Assembly: GCA_910588685.1 (NCBI GenBank)
Contig: CAJUPX010000011.1
Coordinates: forward strand, 9,747 to 73,746
Source of the DNA: an uncultured Christensenellaceae bacterium
GTDB lineage: Bacteria > Bacillota > Clostridia > Christensenellales > Borkfalkiaceae
Length of the DNA: 64,000 bases
Direction: 5' to 3'
Below are positions 7,740 to 16,051 of the stretch, piece after piece. The position numbers and the translations under genes are program-made. Position 1 is the stretch's first letter; each line of letters opens with the position of its first letter. Under the pieces are notes generated by a model. The model searched no databases. It had not been told where the DNA came from and was given only the letters and a program-made list of their open reading frames with translations.

Positions 7740-9127
7740 CTGAACGTTTCCTCCTGTTTATACGACGGTGACAGCACGTAAACCGTCAGCGATATTATCG
7801 AAGTAATAATGAATATGATAAGGCTTATTGCCGCGCCTATCGAGTAATAATTGTTGTCTATCGACATACGGTACAGCCAGTTTATAAGCAAATCGGTATC
7901 GCTTGCAAGGAAATAACCGTCCATATCAAGCCCGCCGCGCAGGAAATAGAATATTCCGAAATTATTGAAATTGCCTATAAACTGCGATATAAGCACGGGC
8001 GTAGTTGCAAACAGAACGTACGGCAGAGTTATTTTTATAAACTGTTTCCACGCGCTCGCTCCGTCAACCCTCGCCGCCTCGTATAAATCGGTGTTTACGT
8101 TGGAGAGTATGCCCGTTGCAAGAAGCATAGTAGACGGTATACTTATCCAGGCGTTTACCGCAAGCCCTATAAATCTCGCAGTCCATTTTGCGTCGAGCCC
8201 GAGGAAGCCCACCGCTTCCCCGCCCGCCAGCTTTATATAGTAATTTATAGGTCCGCCGTAAGAAAACATAAATTTAAAGCCGAGCAGCGTTATAAAGCCG
8301 GGGATAGCGTACGCGAGTATAGGAAAGGCACGCCAGATAGCTTTTGCCTTTACGCAAGCTTTGTTAAGTAACAAGGCAAGCCCGAGTCCCGCAAGGTAAT
8401 TTATTGCGGTGGACAGAACCGCCCACAGCATATTCCAGCCGAAAATTTTAAAGAACGTAGGCGCGAACTGACCGAGAGTTAATATTTTTCCGAAATTCTC
8501 TAATCCCACCCAGCTTACAAGCGCGGGCGGTACTACTTTTCCGCCGTAGTTTGTAAACGCAATAAAAATCATAAACACAATAGGCATTATGCTGAATACG
8601 CACACGCCCGCAACGGGCAGCGCAAGCGCCGTTTTGTGAAAGGATTTATCTAAAAGCGCAGCCGCCTCCTGTCTGAACGAAACAGGATTTTTTAAAGTGT
8701 CTTTTGCACACTGTATGCGGTATACGTCCTTTATATTAGAAATATAAATTGCGGCGTAAAAAATTATTATTAAAATTGCAAGTATGCCCATTATGAGCAT
8801 AACTACTGAATTGTCACCCTCGATGCCGTACCAGGCGTTGCCTTCGCGCAGACCGAGCGTAAAAAACCCGAACAAATCGTAAGCGCCGGTCAATATAAAA
8901 TAAACTATAAACGCAACCTGTACAAAAAGGTACATTATTCCCTTTGCCCACTGCTTGTATAAAAGCTGACCCAACCCCATAACGAGCATAGAAGCCGTCA
9001 CTTTTCCGTTGCCCTGCGTCAAAATTTCTTTTGCGCCGGCAAAGCGCGCGGACAGTTTACCGGGTACAGCCCTGAATTTACCGGGCAGTCCTTTGAAAAA
9101 GTTTTTACATTTTGCAACAGCTTTCAT
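7736..9127 (-). CDS. MalF-type sugar ABC permease with extended N-terminus
   Basis: A 463-residue permease. The C-terminal half is a standard binding-protein-dependent transport domain with EAA loop EAARVDGASAWKQFIKITLP (about 355). The N-terminal 160 residues add a basic cytoplasmic start and about three extra hydrophobic segments (around 44-100 and 105-128). This resembles long Firmicute MalF proteins rather than the E. coli protein with its P2 loop. An AAGGGGGAAA site precedes the ATG, 12 bases after the binding-protein gene. Confidence 0.92.
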   Translation of the reverse strand: MKAVAKCKNFFKGLPGKFRAVPGKLSARFAGAKEILTQGNGKVTASMLVMGLGQLLYKQWAKGIMYLFVQVAFIVYFILTGAYDLFGFFTLGLREGNAWYGIEGDNSVVMLIMGILAILIIIFYAAIYISNIKDVYRIQCAKDTLKNPVSFRQEAAALLDKSFHKTALALPVAGVCVFSIMPIVFMIFIAFTNYGGKVVPPALVSWVGLENFGKILTLGQFAPTFFKIFGWNMLWAVLSTAINYLAGLGLALLLNKACVKAKAIWRAFPILAYAIPGFITLLGFKFMFSYGGPINYYIKLAGGEAVGFLGLDAKWTARFIGLAVNAWISIPSTMLLATGILSNVNTDLYEAARVDGASAWKQFIKITLPYVLFATTPVLISQFIGNFNNFGIFYFLRGGLDMDGYFLASDTDLLINWLYRMSIDNNYYSIGAAISLIIFIITSIISLTVYVLSPSYKQEETFR

Positions 9128-9139
9128 TTCTTTCCCCCT

Positions 9140-10582
9140 TTACGCTCCGCCGAGAGTATGGATTGCAGCGTAAATCTGATTATCTACGTTTGCAATGCCT
9201 TTCTTTAACGCGTCGTCCGTAACATAAACGTTTTTACCTGTGAGCGAATCGTCCGCAAGCACCGCGCAGAACGTCTGTAACGGCGTCCACACCTGTGCAA
9301 GCGCTCTTACGCTCGGCATAACGTAAATTGTTCCGTTTACGAGGTTGGCGTTTATATCCGCGTTGAGCCCGCCGAGCTCGTGCGCCAGGTCGCCGCGCGC
9401 GGGAGATATTCCAAGCAGCTCCGCTCTGCGGTTAATCATTTTGTACGATGTGGCAAAATTTACGAACGCAAGCGCGGCGTTGGGAGCTTTTGTATATGAG
9501 CTTATCGCATAGCCGTTGACGCCGCCCATAACCGTCATATCTTTAAAACCCTGACTTTCGTCCTCCAAATCGCCGCTGACAGGCAGTCTCGGCACGTTTG
9601 TCATTACAAGGTTTTCCCTTGCATATTCTTCGGTATATCCCGCATAAACCATTTCCTTTATAAACATAGTATAAACGTCGGGCGTTGTCATTGTAGCAAA
9701 ATACGCGCCCTGCGCCATTCTCGAATACGAGTTTTTGGTTATTGTGTCCTCAGTGCATTCGAGGTTCATAACCGACGCAAGCTGCCTTATGATTTTACCG
9801 CCGAGATATCCGTCGTTTTTAGAAAAGCCTATATCGGCAGTGTCCTTTTTATCCTCGCCGCCGAAAACGTATCCGCCGTACGAAAAGAAATAACCCGACG
9901 CAAAATATCCGTCGTTCAGCGACTTCATATATCCGTACTTAGCGCCGTTGCTCTGCTGCCTTATAAGCTGTGAATAGCGGTATAAATCCGTCCAGTTCTC
10001 TATCATATCCGGCACGCCGTTTTTATCGTCGTCCCATTTCTCCTGCCAGTTTTCAGGCAGCAAATCTTTGCGGTAGTACAACAGAGGCTGCTGAATATTT
10101 ACCGGCACGCCGCAGTAAAAATCCTGGTTGTCGATAGTTACTTTATAAGCGTCCCACGCGTTTTTTGAAATATGTTCGTAACAGTCGAGCTCCTCTACGG
10201 GAATAGGCAGAATATGCTTGCGCGTACCGTCCACGTATTTCATAAGCGCGTCGTTCGCCTGATACAGCACGTCGGGACCGTATCCGTAAGGTCCGCCCGT
10301 TTCAAGGTCGGTATACTGATCCATATTAGCGTCTACCGCCACTATGCCGTAATCGGAATATTCCCTGTTGAACGCGTCTAAAAGCTCTTTTAAATAGCCC
10401 TGTTCTTTTGCCGTATCGTTTTCAAGAATACGCAGCGTTACGTTTCTTTCAAGCTCGCCCGTAAATTTCTCGCTGCCCTCGGCGGTAACGCCGGAAGCAA
10501 TAACGCCGAGAGTTCCCATAACGATGATAACGGCAAGTATTATCGCTACGTGTCCTATTAAAGCAGGCAATGTTCTTTTCAT
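9140..10582 (-). CDS. Membrane-anchored extracellular solute-binding protein (maltodextrin type)
   Basis: A 480-residue family 1 solute-binding protein. The N-terminus is a hydrophobic anchor (about 8-32) without a lipobox cysteine, so it is probably held by an uncleaved helix or released after signal peptidase I. The mature domain starts with a Rossmann-like segment (LRILENDTAKEQGYLKELLD) and has the aromatic-rich cleft typical of MalE-like proteins. A GGAGGAAAAA site precedes the ATG. It follows the amylase gene by 16 bases and leads into malF, so sugar capture, uptake and cleavage share one transcript. Confidence 0.9.
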   Translation of the reverse strand: MKRTLPALIGHVAIILAVIIVMGTLGVIASGVTAEGSEKFTGELERNVTLRILENDTAKEQGYLKELLDAFNREYSDYGIVAVDANMDQYTDLETGGPYGYGPDVLYQANDALMKYVDGTRKHILPIPVEELDCYEHISKNAWDAYKVTIDNQDFYCGVPVNIQQPLLYYRKDLLPENWQEKWDDDKNGVPDMIENWTDLYRYSQLIRQQSNGAKYGYMKSLNDGYFASGYFFSYGGYVFGGEDKKDTADIGFSKNDGYLGGKIIRQLASVMNLECTEDTITKNSYSRMAQGAYFATMTTPDVYTMFIKEMVYAGYTEEYARENLVMTNVPRLPVSGDLEDESQGFKDMTVMGGVNGYAISSYTKAPNAALAFVNFATSYKMINRRAELLGISPARGDLAHELGGLNADINANLVNGTIYVMPSVRALAQVWTPLQTFCAVLADDSLTGKNVYVTDDALKKGIANVDNQIYAAIHTLGGA

Positions 10583-10598
10583 TTTTTCCTCCTTTTAA

Positions 10599-12197
10599 TT
10601 ATCTCCCGCTTATCGTAAAATCACCGTTCTCTTTTACCGTCAGCCGGTATCCGCCGCGCTCGGCTATAAGCAAACCGTTTTCGCAGCGTATGCACGTTTC
10701 GGCAGACGCGAACCCGGGCGAATGTTTTAGAGAAGTCAAAAATTTTATAAGATTTTTCACGTCGCTCTCCCTGTTTTCAAAATCCCAGTCAAACGTTCTG
10801 CGGCAGTCGGGGTCGTACCCGCCCTCCATTGCGTTTTCCGTACCGTAATAGACACAGGGCGCGCCGGGGAAGAAATAGGTAAGCGCAAGCGCGCTTTTAA
10901 GCTTTTCCCTATCTCCCCCGACACGTGTGAGGAACCTGTGGGTATCGTGCGTATCCAAAAGATTGAGCATCATACTGTTGACCGTATCTGTGTTGCGCAT
11001 TAAAATTTCGTTTAATTTATCGGCAAGCTTTTGCGTATTAAATTGCCCGAACGCATAAAAATCCAGACAGGCTTTAGTAAACGCGTAGTTCATAATAGAG
11101 TCGAACTGGTCGCCGCGCAAATACACGTTTGCATCGTGCCAGTTTTCGCCTATAAGAACGCAGTCCGGCTTGACTGCCTTTACTTCTTTTCTGAACCTGC
11201 GCCAGAAATCGTGGGAAACCTCGTCGGAAACATCCAGCCGCCAGCCGTCTATGTCATATTCTCTAATCCAGTAAGTGGCTATGCCGATTAAAAAATCGCA
11301 TACTTCGGGATTTGACGTGTCGAATTTGGGCATATACTTGCAGGACGCGAAAATTTCGTATTCCAGCGGGTCGTCGTTGGTAATTATAAACCAGTTGTAG
11401 TACCTAGATTTTTTCCCGTTTTTCAAAACGTCTTTAAACTGGCTTAACTCGTCGCTGCAATGGTTGAACACCGCGTCGAGCACTATTTTTATACCAGTAG
11501 CGTGCGCCTTGTCAATGAGCTCTTTCAAGTCCTTTTTATCGCCGAAATGTCCGTCTATTTCATAGTAGTCGCTTATATCGTATTTATGGTTTGAAATCGA
11601 CTTAAACACCGGCGTCAGATACAGCGCGTTTATCCCGAGCGAGCTGAGATATCCGAGCTTTTGCGTTATTCCCTTTATATCTCCGCCTGCAAAGCTTTTG
11701 GGCGTTGGAATTTTGCCCCATTCGAGATTTATGTAGGATTTATCTTTGTCATTATTTCCCGTATTGAATCTGTCTACGAATATCTGGTAAAAAGTTGCCG
11801 TGTTCATCCATTCGATTGACGGCATTACGTCGCATCTGTTTATATAGGCATACTGAAAACAGTTATAATAGCTCAATTCGTAGTCGAAATTTTCGGTCAG
11901 ACCGTCCTCGGAATAAAAATATCTTTTGTTTCCGCAGATAATTTCAAATACGTACACAAATCTTAAATCGGTGACGTTAAGCGTTACGGTGTAATACGCA
12001 AACAGTCTGTCGCTGCATTTTCTGACCATTTCGGCGCAGTTTCTTTCGGTTGCGTACGAATACTTTCCGCCGTAGATAACGTTTATTTTATCGGGGCAGT
12101 CCTCTTTTGAAATTCTCAGTCTTAAACATATTTTATTATTATCAACCGCAAAACAGTATTTGGACTCAGGTATATGTAATATTGCGTTTTCGTTCAT
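10599..12197 (-). CDS. GH13 alpha-amylase/neopullulanase-type glucanase
   Basis: A 532-residue enzyme of the alpha-amylase superfamily acting on alpha-1,4-glucans. An N-terminal beta domain (about 1-130) precedes the TIM barrel. Conserved regions are DAVFNH, then GWRLDVSDE with the nucleophile Asp, then LIGENWHD with the acid/base Glu, then LLDTHDTHRF. No signal peptide is seen, so it probably acts in the cytoplasm on imported maltodextrins. The start at 12197 (MNENAILH) is chosen because GAGGA lies 6 bases upstream; the frame stays open further but has no site. First gene of the transporter operon and divergent from lacI. Confidence 0.93.
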   Translation of the reverse strand: MNENAILHIPESKYCFAVDNNKICLRLRISKEDCPDKINVIYGGKYSYATERNCAEMVRKCSDRLFAYYTVTLNVTDLRFVYVFEIICGNKRYFYSEDGLTENFDYELSYYNCFQYAYINRCDVMPSIEWMNTATFYQIFVDRFNTGNNDKDKSYINLEWGKIPTPKSFAGGDIKGITQKLGYLSSLGINALYLTPVFKSISNHKYDISDYYEIDGHFGDKKDLKELIDKAHATGIKIVLDAVFNHCSDELSQFKDVLKNGKKSRYYNWFIITNDDPLEYEIFASCKYMPKFDTSNPEVCDFLIGIATYWIREYDIDGWRLDVSDEVSHDFWRRFRKEVKAVKPDCVLIGENWHDANVYLRGDQFDSIMNYAFTKACLDFYAFGQFNTQKLADKLNEILMRNTDTVNSMMLNLLDTHDTHRFLTRVGGDREKLKSALALTYFFPGAPCVYYGTENAMEGGYDPDCRRTFDWDFENRESDVKNLIKFLTSLKHSPGFASAETCIRCENGLLIAERGGYRLTVKENGDFTISGR

Positions 12198-12213
12198 TAT
12201 TTTCCTCATTGTA

Positions 12214-12242
12214 TTGACTTTCAGTGCATTAGTCGGTATAAT
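12214..12242 (+). promoter_or_regulatory. Promoter of the LacI-type regulator
   Basis: TTGACT (12214-12219), a 17-base spacer and TATAAT (12237-12242). The regulator ATG begins 7 bases after the -10 box, so transcription should start at or beside the start codon. Confidence 0.8.
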
Positions 12243-12249
12243 GACAGAT

Positions 12250-13038
12250 ATGGGAAAAAGAGTAACTATATACGATATAGCTAAGGAAGCGGGCGTTTCT
12301 GCCGCCACCGTTTCTTACGTTCTGAATAATACCGAAGGCCAGAGTATAAGCGAAGAAACAAAAAATAAGATATGGCACGTCATTAATATGCTTAATTACA
12401 AACCCAACGTCTTTGCCAAAAATCTGCGTTCTTCATCCGACTCAAAGCTTCTTGCCGTATGCACGCGGCATAACGGCTGTCTCGGAAAAGCCGAATTTAT
12501 AAATTTTATCGAAGAACTTTCACTGTCGCTCGGGGAAAATTTCGATATAGTTTTCTGTATGCCGCCGTTCGGGCGTATTCCCAACGCCGACGCCATTATC
12601 GCGTTTAACGTAACAAAAGAAATTTTCTATGGAATAGGCAGCCAAAACTACGTTCCGCTTATCTCGGTTAACTGCCTTGTCGAAGATAAACTCTTTTTCC
12701 AGATTACCGCGGATTTTACAAAGCTTAAACTTAAAGCAGACGGGTACTTTAAAGACGTATACAGTTTTGTCTGTCTTACTCCCGCCGACGAAGCTTTAAA
12801 AAATCAGATTGTAAGTATATTTGACAGCGTTATATTTGTAGAAAGCGGCGACAGCCTGCCGGAAATCAAAGTTAAAAATATGCTTACCGTAAACGGTATC
12901 ATAGCCGAATACTTCAAGCTGCAGCAGGTCAATCTTCTGTACGAGAATTTATACCCGCCTATCTGCAAACAGACAGCCGACTGCGTACATAAGGCGCTGA
13001 GCCGCGAAAAGTTTGACATACACTCATATAAAGTTTAA
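12250..13038 (+). CDS. Short LacI-family transcriptional regulator
   Basis: A 262-residue protein; LacI-family members are usually about 330-350. The N-terminal helix-turn-helix is textbook (VTIYDIAKEAGVSAATVSYV) and the hinge helix region follows (KPNVFAKNLRSS). The sugar-binding part is shortened and its second lobe is poorly conserved. The start at 12250 is the only one that gives a correct headpiece; no ribosome site precedes it and the promoter abuts it. It is divergent from the amylase-transporter operon and is the likely regulator of that operon and of the surface lipoprotein gene behind the operator at 15001-15020. Confidence 0.9.
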   Translation: MGKRVTIYDIAKEAGVSAATVSYVLNNTEGQSISEETKNKIWHVINMLNYKPNVFAKNLRSSSDSKLLAVCTRHNGCLGKAEFINFIEELSLSLGENFDIVFCMPPFGRIPNADAIIAFNVTKEIFYGIGSQNYVPLISVNCLVEDKLFFQITADFTKLKLKADGYFKDVYSFVCLTPADEALKNQIVSIFDSVIFVESGDSLPEIKVKNMLTVNGIIAEYFKLQQVNLLYENLYPPICKQTADCVHKALSREKFDIHSYKV

Positions 13039-13045
13039 AAAATTT

Positions 13046-13080
13046 AACGGGCGTTCTTTTCTGAACGCCCGTTGTTTTAT
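13046..13080. terminator. Bidirectional terminator between lacI-like gene and surface lipoprotein gene
   Basis: An 11-bp stem AACGGGCGTTC / GAACGCCCGTT around TTTTCT, with GTTTTAT on the plus side and an A/T-rich run on the other. It serves two convergent genes. Confidence 0.9.
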
Positions 13081-13097
13081 CTTACGGGCAAGTTGAA

Positions 13098-14966
13098 TTA
13101 TGCGTTTGCCTGATAAATATTGAGAACGCCCGTAATTGCATTATAAGTTAATTTATAAGTGCCCGCCACGGTACACTTGAAATTGGACTGGGTTGCAGAC
13201 GTAAACGTAGAAGTCACGCCCTCGGTACCGCCTGCCGCAACGCCAACCCAGGTATGTTTTTGTCCGTCGTCCGCAACAGCGCCCTCGGGGAATACGCGCA
13301 ATCCGAACTCAACGCCGACGGCAAGCTCTATAGTAAGCTCGTAAACGTTTTTGTCCGACGCGGATTTTGTAAACTTCCACTGCTGTTCATAGTTGGGATT
13401 CCAGCTCGTCTGACCTTCCATACTTCCGGAAATGTACACGTCGTAAGCCGCGTCTGCGCTTTCTATGGTAATTATCTTGGAATAACTGTTAAAGGTGATA
13501 TTGTAAATGCCCTCTTCCAGAACCTTGATATTATTGTTTCCGCCGCCTACAGCGTCGAACGCCGCGCCGCCGTTGTAGAGATATAAGTAGTTATAGCTTC
13601 CGAGTCCGTTATATCCGTCGCTGCCCCATTCGCCTTTTTCTGTTGCGCCCGCTTTGAATGCCTGAACGATTATCTGCGAATCGGCTTTCATTGCAACGTT
13701 TTTAATTTCGTATACGCCCGAACCCTCCGTCTTTTCGGTGAGCTTGAAATCGGGATTAAAGCAGTATCCGCTCCAATCGGTAACACCGTCCGCAAACGTT
13801 CCGTCTATATAATAGTCTGCCGCTGCGGGCGTCACGTCCGCAGCAAATGCAACAGACAGCACTTCTGTTGCTTTGGTATACGTGAACGTGTATGTTCCCG
13901 TGGCTTTTGCCACCATATTTTTGGATTCTTTTTCGCCTACAAACGCTTTGCTCGCCTCGTCAAGATTTGTGCTGCGCAGATATAAAGTACCTGTTGACGT
14001 TGACCCGTCGGTGAAGTTATCGCGCGAGGTAAACATAAATTCCTCGTTCTCTTTAAGATAGACCGAAAGAGTATATACGCCTTTGTCGTTTGTCATTTTA
14101 GCTACAGGAGCATAAAAATCGTTCCAGTCGGTAATACCCGAACCCTTGATAAAGTAGTCGGTAGATTCGTATTCGGCTTCAAGTTCCGCTGCGTTGCCGT
14201 TACGTACCCAGCTTATCGTATCGAGTGTGTTTATGTTAAAAGCTTCTTTGTTGGCTTCTGTATAGCTCGGGTGATTTGTTTCGTACGTGTCGTCGTCGGG
14301 GTGAGTGGTTAAAGTAAACGTATAGTTGCCCGAATATTCGCATTTTATATTTAATCTGTAAGCAGAATTATCGCCTATGGTGCCCGCACCGCTGAACGCC
14401 TCCGTTCCGTCCGTAAGCTTGGTTGAAGTTAAATAACCCACGCCGCGCTGGTTGTGCCACTCGGCGTTAAGCGCAAACTGGAATAAATCGCCCTCCTGCA
14501 AATCAACGGTATAAGTATATTCGTTTTTATCCTCGGATTTGGTCATTTTCATATCGTCGGTAAAAACTTTTCCCCAGTTGCTTGCTCTGAGAATAGGGCT
14601 TGTGCCGCTGCCGACTATATAATAAACTCTTGTATCCTCGCTCTGTGTTGCCGACGACCACTGAGAAAATACCGATTTATCTTCTGTTATAGGGGTATCA
14701 AAAGGAAATTCAAACGAGAAGTTGGGCGTTGCATACCAGCCCTCGAACGTGTAATCAGCTTTTACCGGCGTCCATTCCTGAGCTTTTTCACCCTCTTTTA
14801 CTTTTTCGGTCTTTAATATATCTTCACCGTCATAATAAGTAACGGTGTATTCAACTGTTTTAGTTGTATCCGGGTTATCCTCCTTACAAGCCGTAAGCAT
14901 TGCAACCGACGATGCACAAACCGCCGAAGCAATTACCAGACCTACCCATTTAGTAGCCTTTTTCAT
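13098..14966 (-). CDS. Large multi-domain surface lipoprotein, probable starch-binding
   Basis: A 622-residue protein with lipobox MLTAC (Cys at residue 27). An InlB B-repeat-like module follows (about 38-105; EYTVTYYDGEDILK to YTFEGWYATPNF). Four successive beta-sandwich modules begin near 112, 270, 390 and 510 with similar openings: YYIVGSGTS, YFIKGSGITDW, YYIDGTFADGVTDW, DVYISGSMEGQTSW. Each ends in a TYTFTYTKATEVLSV-type strand. The pattern recalls SusE/SusF or CBM-type starch-binding modules; the binding role is inferred from the locus. Transcribed alone from a strong operator-bearing promoter. Confidence 0.8.
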   Translation of the reverse strand: MKKATKWVGLVIASAVCASSVAMLTACKEDNPDTTKTVEYTVTYYDGEDILKTEKVKEGEKAQEWTPVKADYTFEGWYATPNFSFEFPFDTPITEDKSVFSQWSSATQSEDTRVYYIVGSGTSPILRASNWGKVFTDDMKMTKSEDKNEYTYTVDLQEGDLFQFALNAEWHNQRGVGYLTSTKLTDGTEAFSGAGTIGDNSAYRLNIKCEYSGNYTFTLTTHPDDDTYETNHPSYTEANKEAFNINTLDTISWVRNGNAAELEAEYESTDYFIKGSGITDWNDFYAPVAKMTNDKGVYTLSVYLKENEEFMFTSRDNFTDGSTSTGTLYLRSTNLDEASKAFVGEKESKNMVAKATGTYTFTYTKATEVLSVAFAADVTPAAADYYIDGTFADGVTDWSGYCFNPDFKLTEKTEGSGVYEIKNVAMKADSQIIVQAFKAGATEKGEWGSDGYNGLGSYNYLYLYNGGAAFDAVGGGNNNIKVLEEGIYNITFNSYSKIITIESADAAYDVYISGSMEGQTSWNPNYEQQWKFTKSASDKNVYELTIELAVGVEFGLRVFPEGAVADDGQKHTWVGVAAGGTEGVTSTFTSATQSNFKCTVAGTYKLTYNAITGVLNIYQANA

Positions 14967-15000
14967 TTTTTCACCTCAGAAATTTATTTTCGATTTTTAT

Positions 15001-15049
15001 TTACTTAACCGATTAAGTAAATTATATCACTGCTAATTTATATTGTCAA
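15001..15049 (-). promoter_or_regulatory. Strong promoter with palindromic operator for the surface lipoprotein
   Basis: Minus-strand -35 TTGACA (15044-15049), 17-base spacer, -10 TATAAT (15021-15026). The 20-bp palindrome TTACTTAACCGATTAAGTAA (15001-15020) touches the -10 box and covers the expected transcription start. A palindrome centred on CG is the usual LacI-family operator form, so the nearby LacI-type protein is the candidate repressor. Confidence 0.85.
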
Positions 15050-15115
15050 TACCTTTTTTAAAAATTTTCAAAAAATGTTGTACAGGTACATTGCGCGTTG
15101 TTTAAATCAATTAAT

Positions 15116-15159
15116 GTTACTTATTGAGTGTTGATAAATAAGTAACTGTTTTATATAAT
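15116..15159 (+). promoter_or_regulatory. Promoter and controller-type operator of the decayed R-M genes
   Basis: TTGATA (15131-15136), 17-base spacer and TATAAT (15154-15159). An inverted repeat GTTACTTATT (15116-15125)/AATAAGTAAC (15137-15146) straddles the -35 box, as expected for an autoregulating controller (C) protein site. Confidence 0.7.
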
Positions 15160-15183
15160 TTACATATAAATTACAGGTGGATT

Positions 15184-15386
15184 ATGATAGAAAAAGACGT
15201 AGGGAAACGTATAAAAGATTTGCGGAATAAACTTGGCATAAGTCAGGAAGAATTGGTTTTCGTTCCGGCGTTCACAGAACCTATATTGCAAGCCTTGAAG
15301 TAGGCAAGCGCAATATTTCTGTTGCAACTTTAGAAAAGATTGTAAACGCACTTGAAGTTTCTTTCAGCGAATTTTTTAATTTTTAA
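15184..15386 (+). pseudogene. Frameshifted XRE/controller-type regulator
   Basis: An AGGTGG site precedes ATG at 15184. The frame reads MIEKDVGKRIKDLRNKLGIS, then QEEL, and then derails near 15256. In the shifted frame it continues with a good HTH remainder (FRSGVHRTYIASLEVGKRNI, then SVATLEKIVNALEVSFSEFF) to TAA at 15384-15386. One small indel therefore broke a roughly 66-residue helix-turn-helix protein. It leads the broken restriction gene and was probably its controller. A sequencing error cannot be excluded, but three more lesions follow. Confidence 0.85.
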
Positions 15387-15398
15387 GGAGATTACATT

Positions 15399-15992
15399 AT
15401 GACGAAAATTGAGTTGTTTGAAGAATTAGCTCAAGTTGATAAAAACGGATGTAGTCGTTGGGTAAACGTAACGGAGTTCGTAGGCAAATACCAAGGTCTG
15501 CAGCTGTTAAACGGTGCAGGTTGGTCCAGAGACGACGGTCCTTTTTGAAGAAAATATTTAATCGAACGGAATAAAAACCTAACTCACGGCAATAAAACCG
15601 ATACTATAAGAACAGTAGGTTTTAATACAGGCAAGTCGTATTCTGCTTATATTGATCCTGCTATTAAGAGTATCGTTCAATCTAAGCGCTGCGTGATTTT
15701 AGGGCACGTCCGGTCCCGAAGTTGACCATAAAAACGGTATGAAAAATGAAGACAGAGTTATGCGCAACGAAAACCAGCGTCTTGAGGATTTTCAGCCGTT
15801 AAGCAAGGCGGCTAATGACGCGAAAAGACAGTTTTGCAAAGAATGTAAGCGAACCGGAATCCGTTATGACGCTAAATTATTAGGTTATCCTATGTCTTAT
15901 TATTCTGGTGACGCAAACACGGCAACGAAGAAAATGCCTGCTATTGGTACGACCCGTTGGAATTTAAAAAGCATTTAATTGAAAAACAATAA
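15399..15992 (+). pseudogene. Broken type II restriction endonuclease, NlaIII/IceA-like
   Basis: Starts with a GGAG site and ATG at 15399. Pieces in three frames join into one protein: MTKIELFEELAQVDKNGCSR onward, a TGA at 15546-15548 where Trp is expected, a +1 shift near 15704 before TSGPEVDHKNG, and a -1 shift near 15921 before NEENACYWYDPLEFKKHLIE. The DHKNG and DFQPLSKAANDAKRQFC segments with CKEC are of HNH type and recall R.NlaIII/IceA (CATG cutters). That family call is from memory. Three lesions indicate a dead gene. Confidence 0.8.
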
Positions 15993-15996
15993 AAGT

Positions 15997-16024
15997 AAGG
16001 AGAAGTTTCCACTTCTCCTTTTTA
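15997..16024 (+). terminator. Intrinsic terminator after the restriction pseudogene
   Basis: Stem AAGGAGAAGT / ACTTCTCCTT around TTCC, followed by TTT. Confidence 0.85.
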
Positions 16025-16051
16025 AATTTCTTATTCAAAAATTTGATTTAA

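Noticed and set aside
12267..12281. Palindrome CTATAT-ACG-ATATAG as an operator for the LacI-type regulator
   Set aside because: It encodes the conserved residues TIYDIA of the headpiece, so the symmetry is explained by coding constraint.
15546..15548. TGA at a position where Trp is expected in the restriction gene, suggesting TGA recoding or selenocysteine
   Set aside because: TGA is used as a normal stop at several intact genes (for example the pfkB-like and nucleosidase genes), no SECIS-like hairpin is evident, and two frameshifts follow in the same gene.
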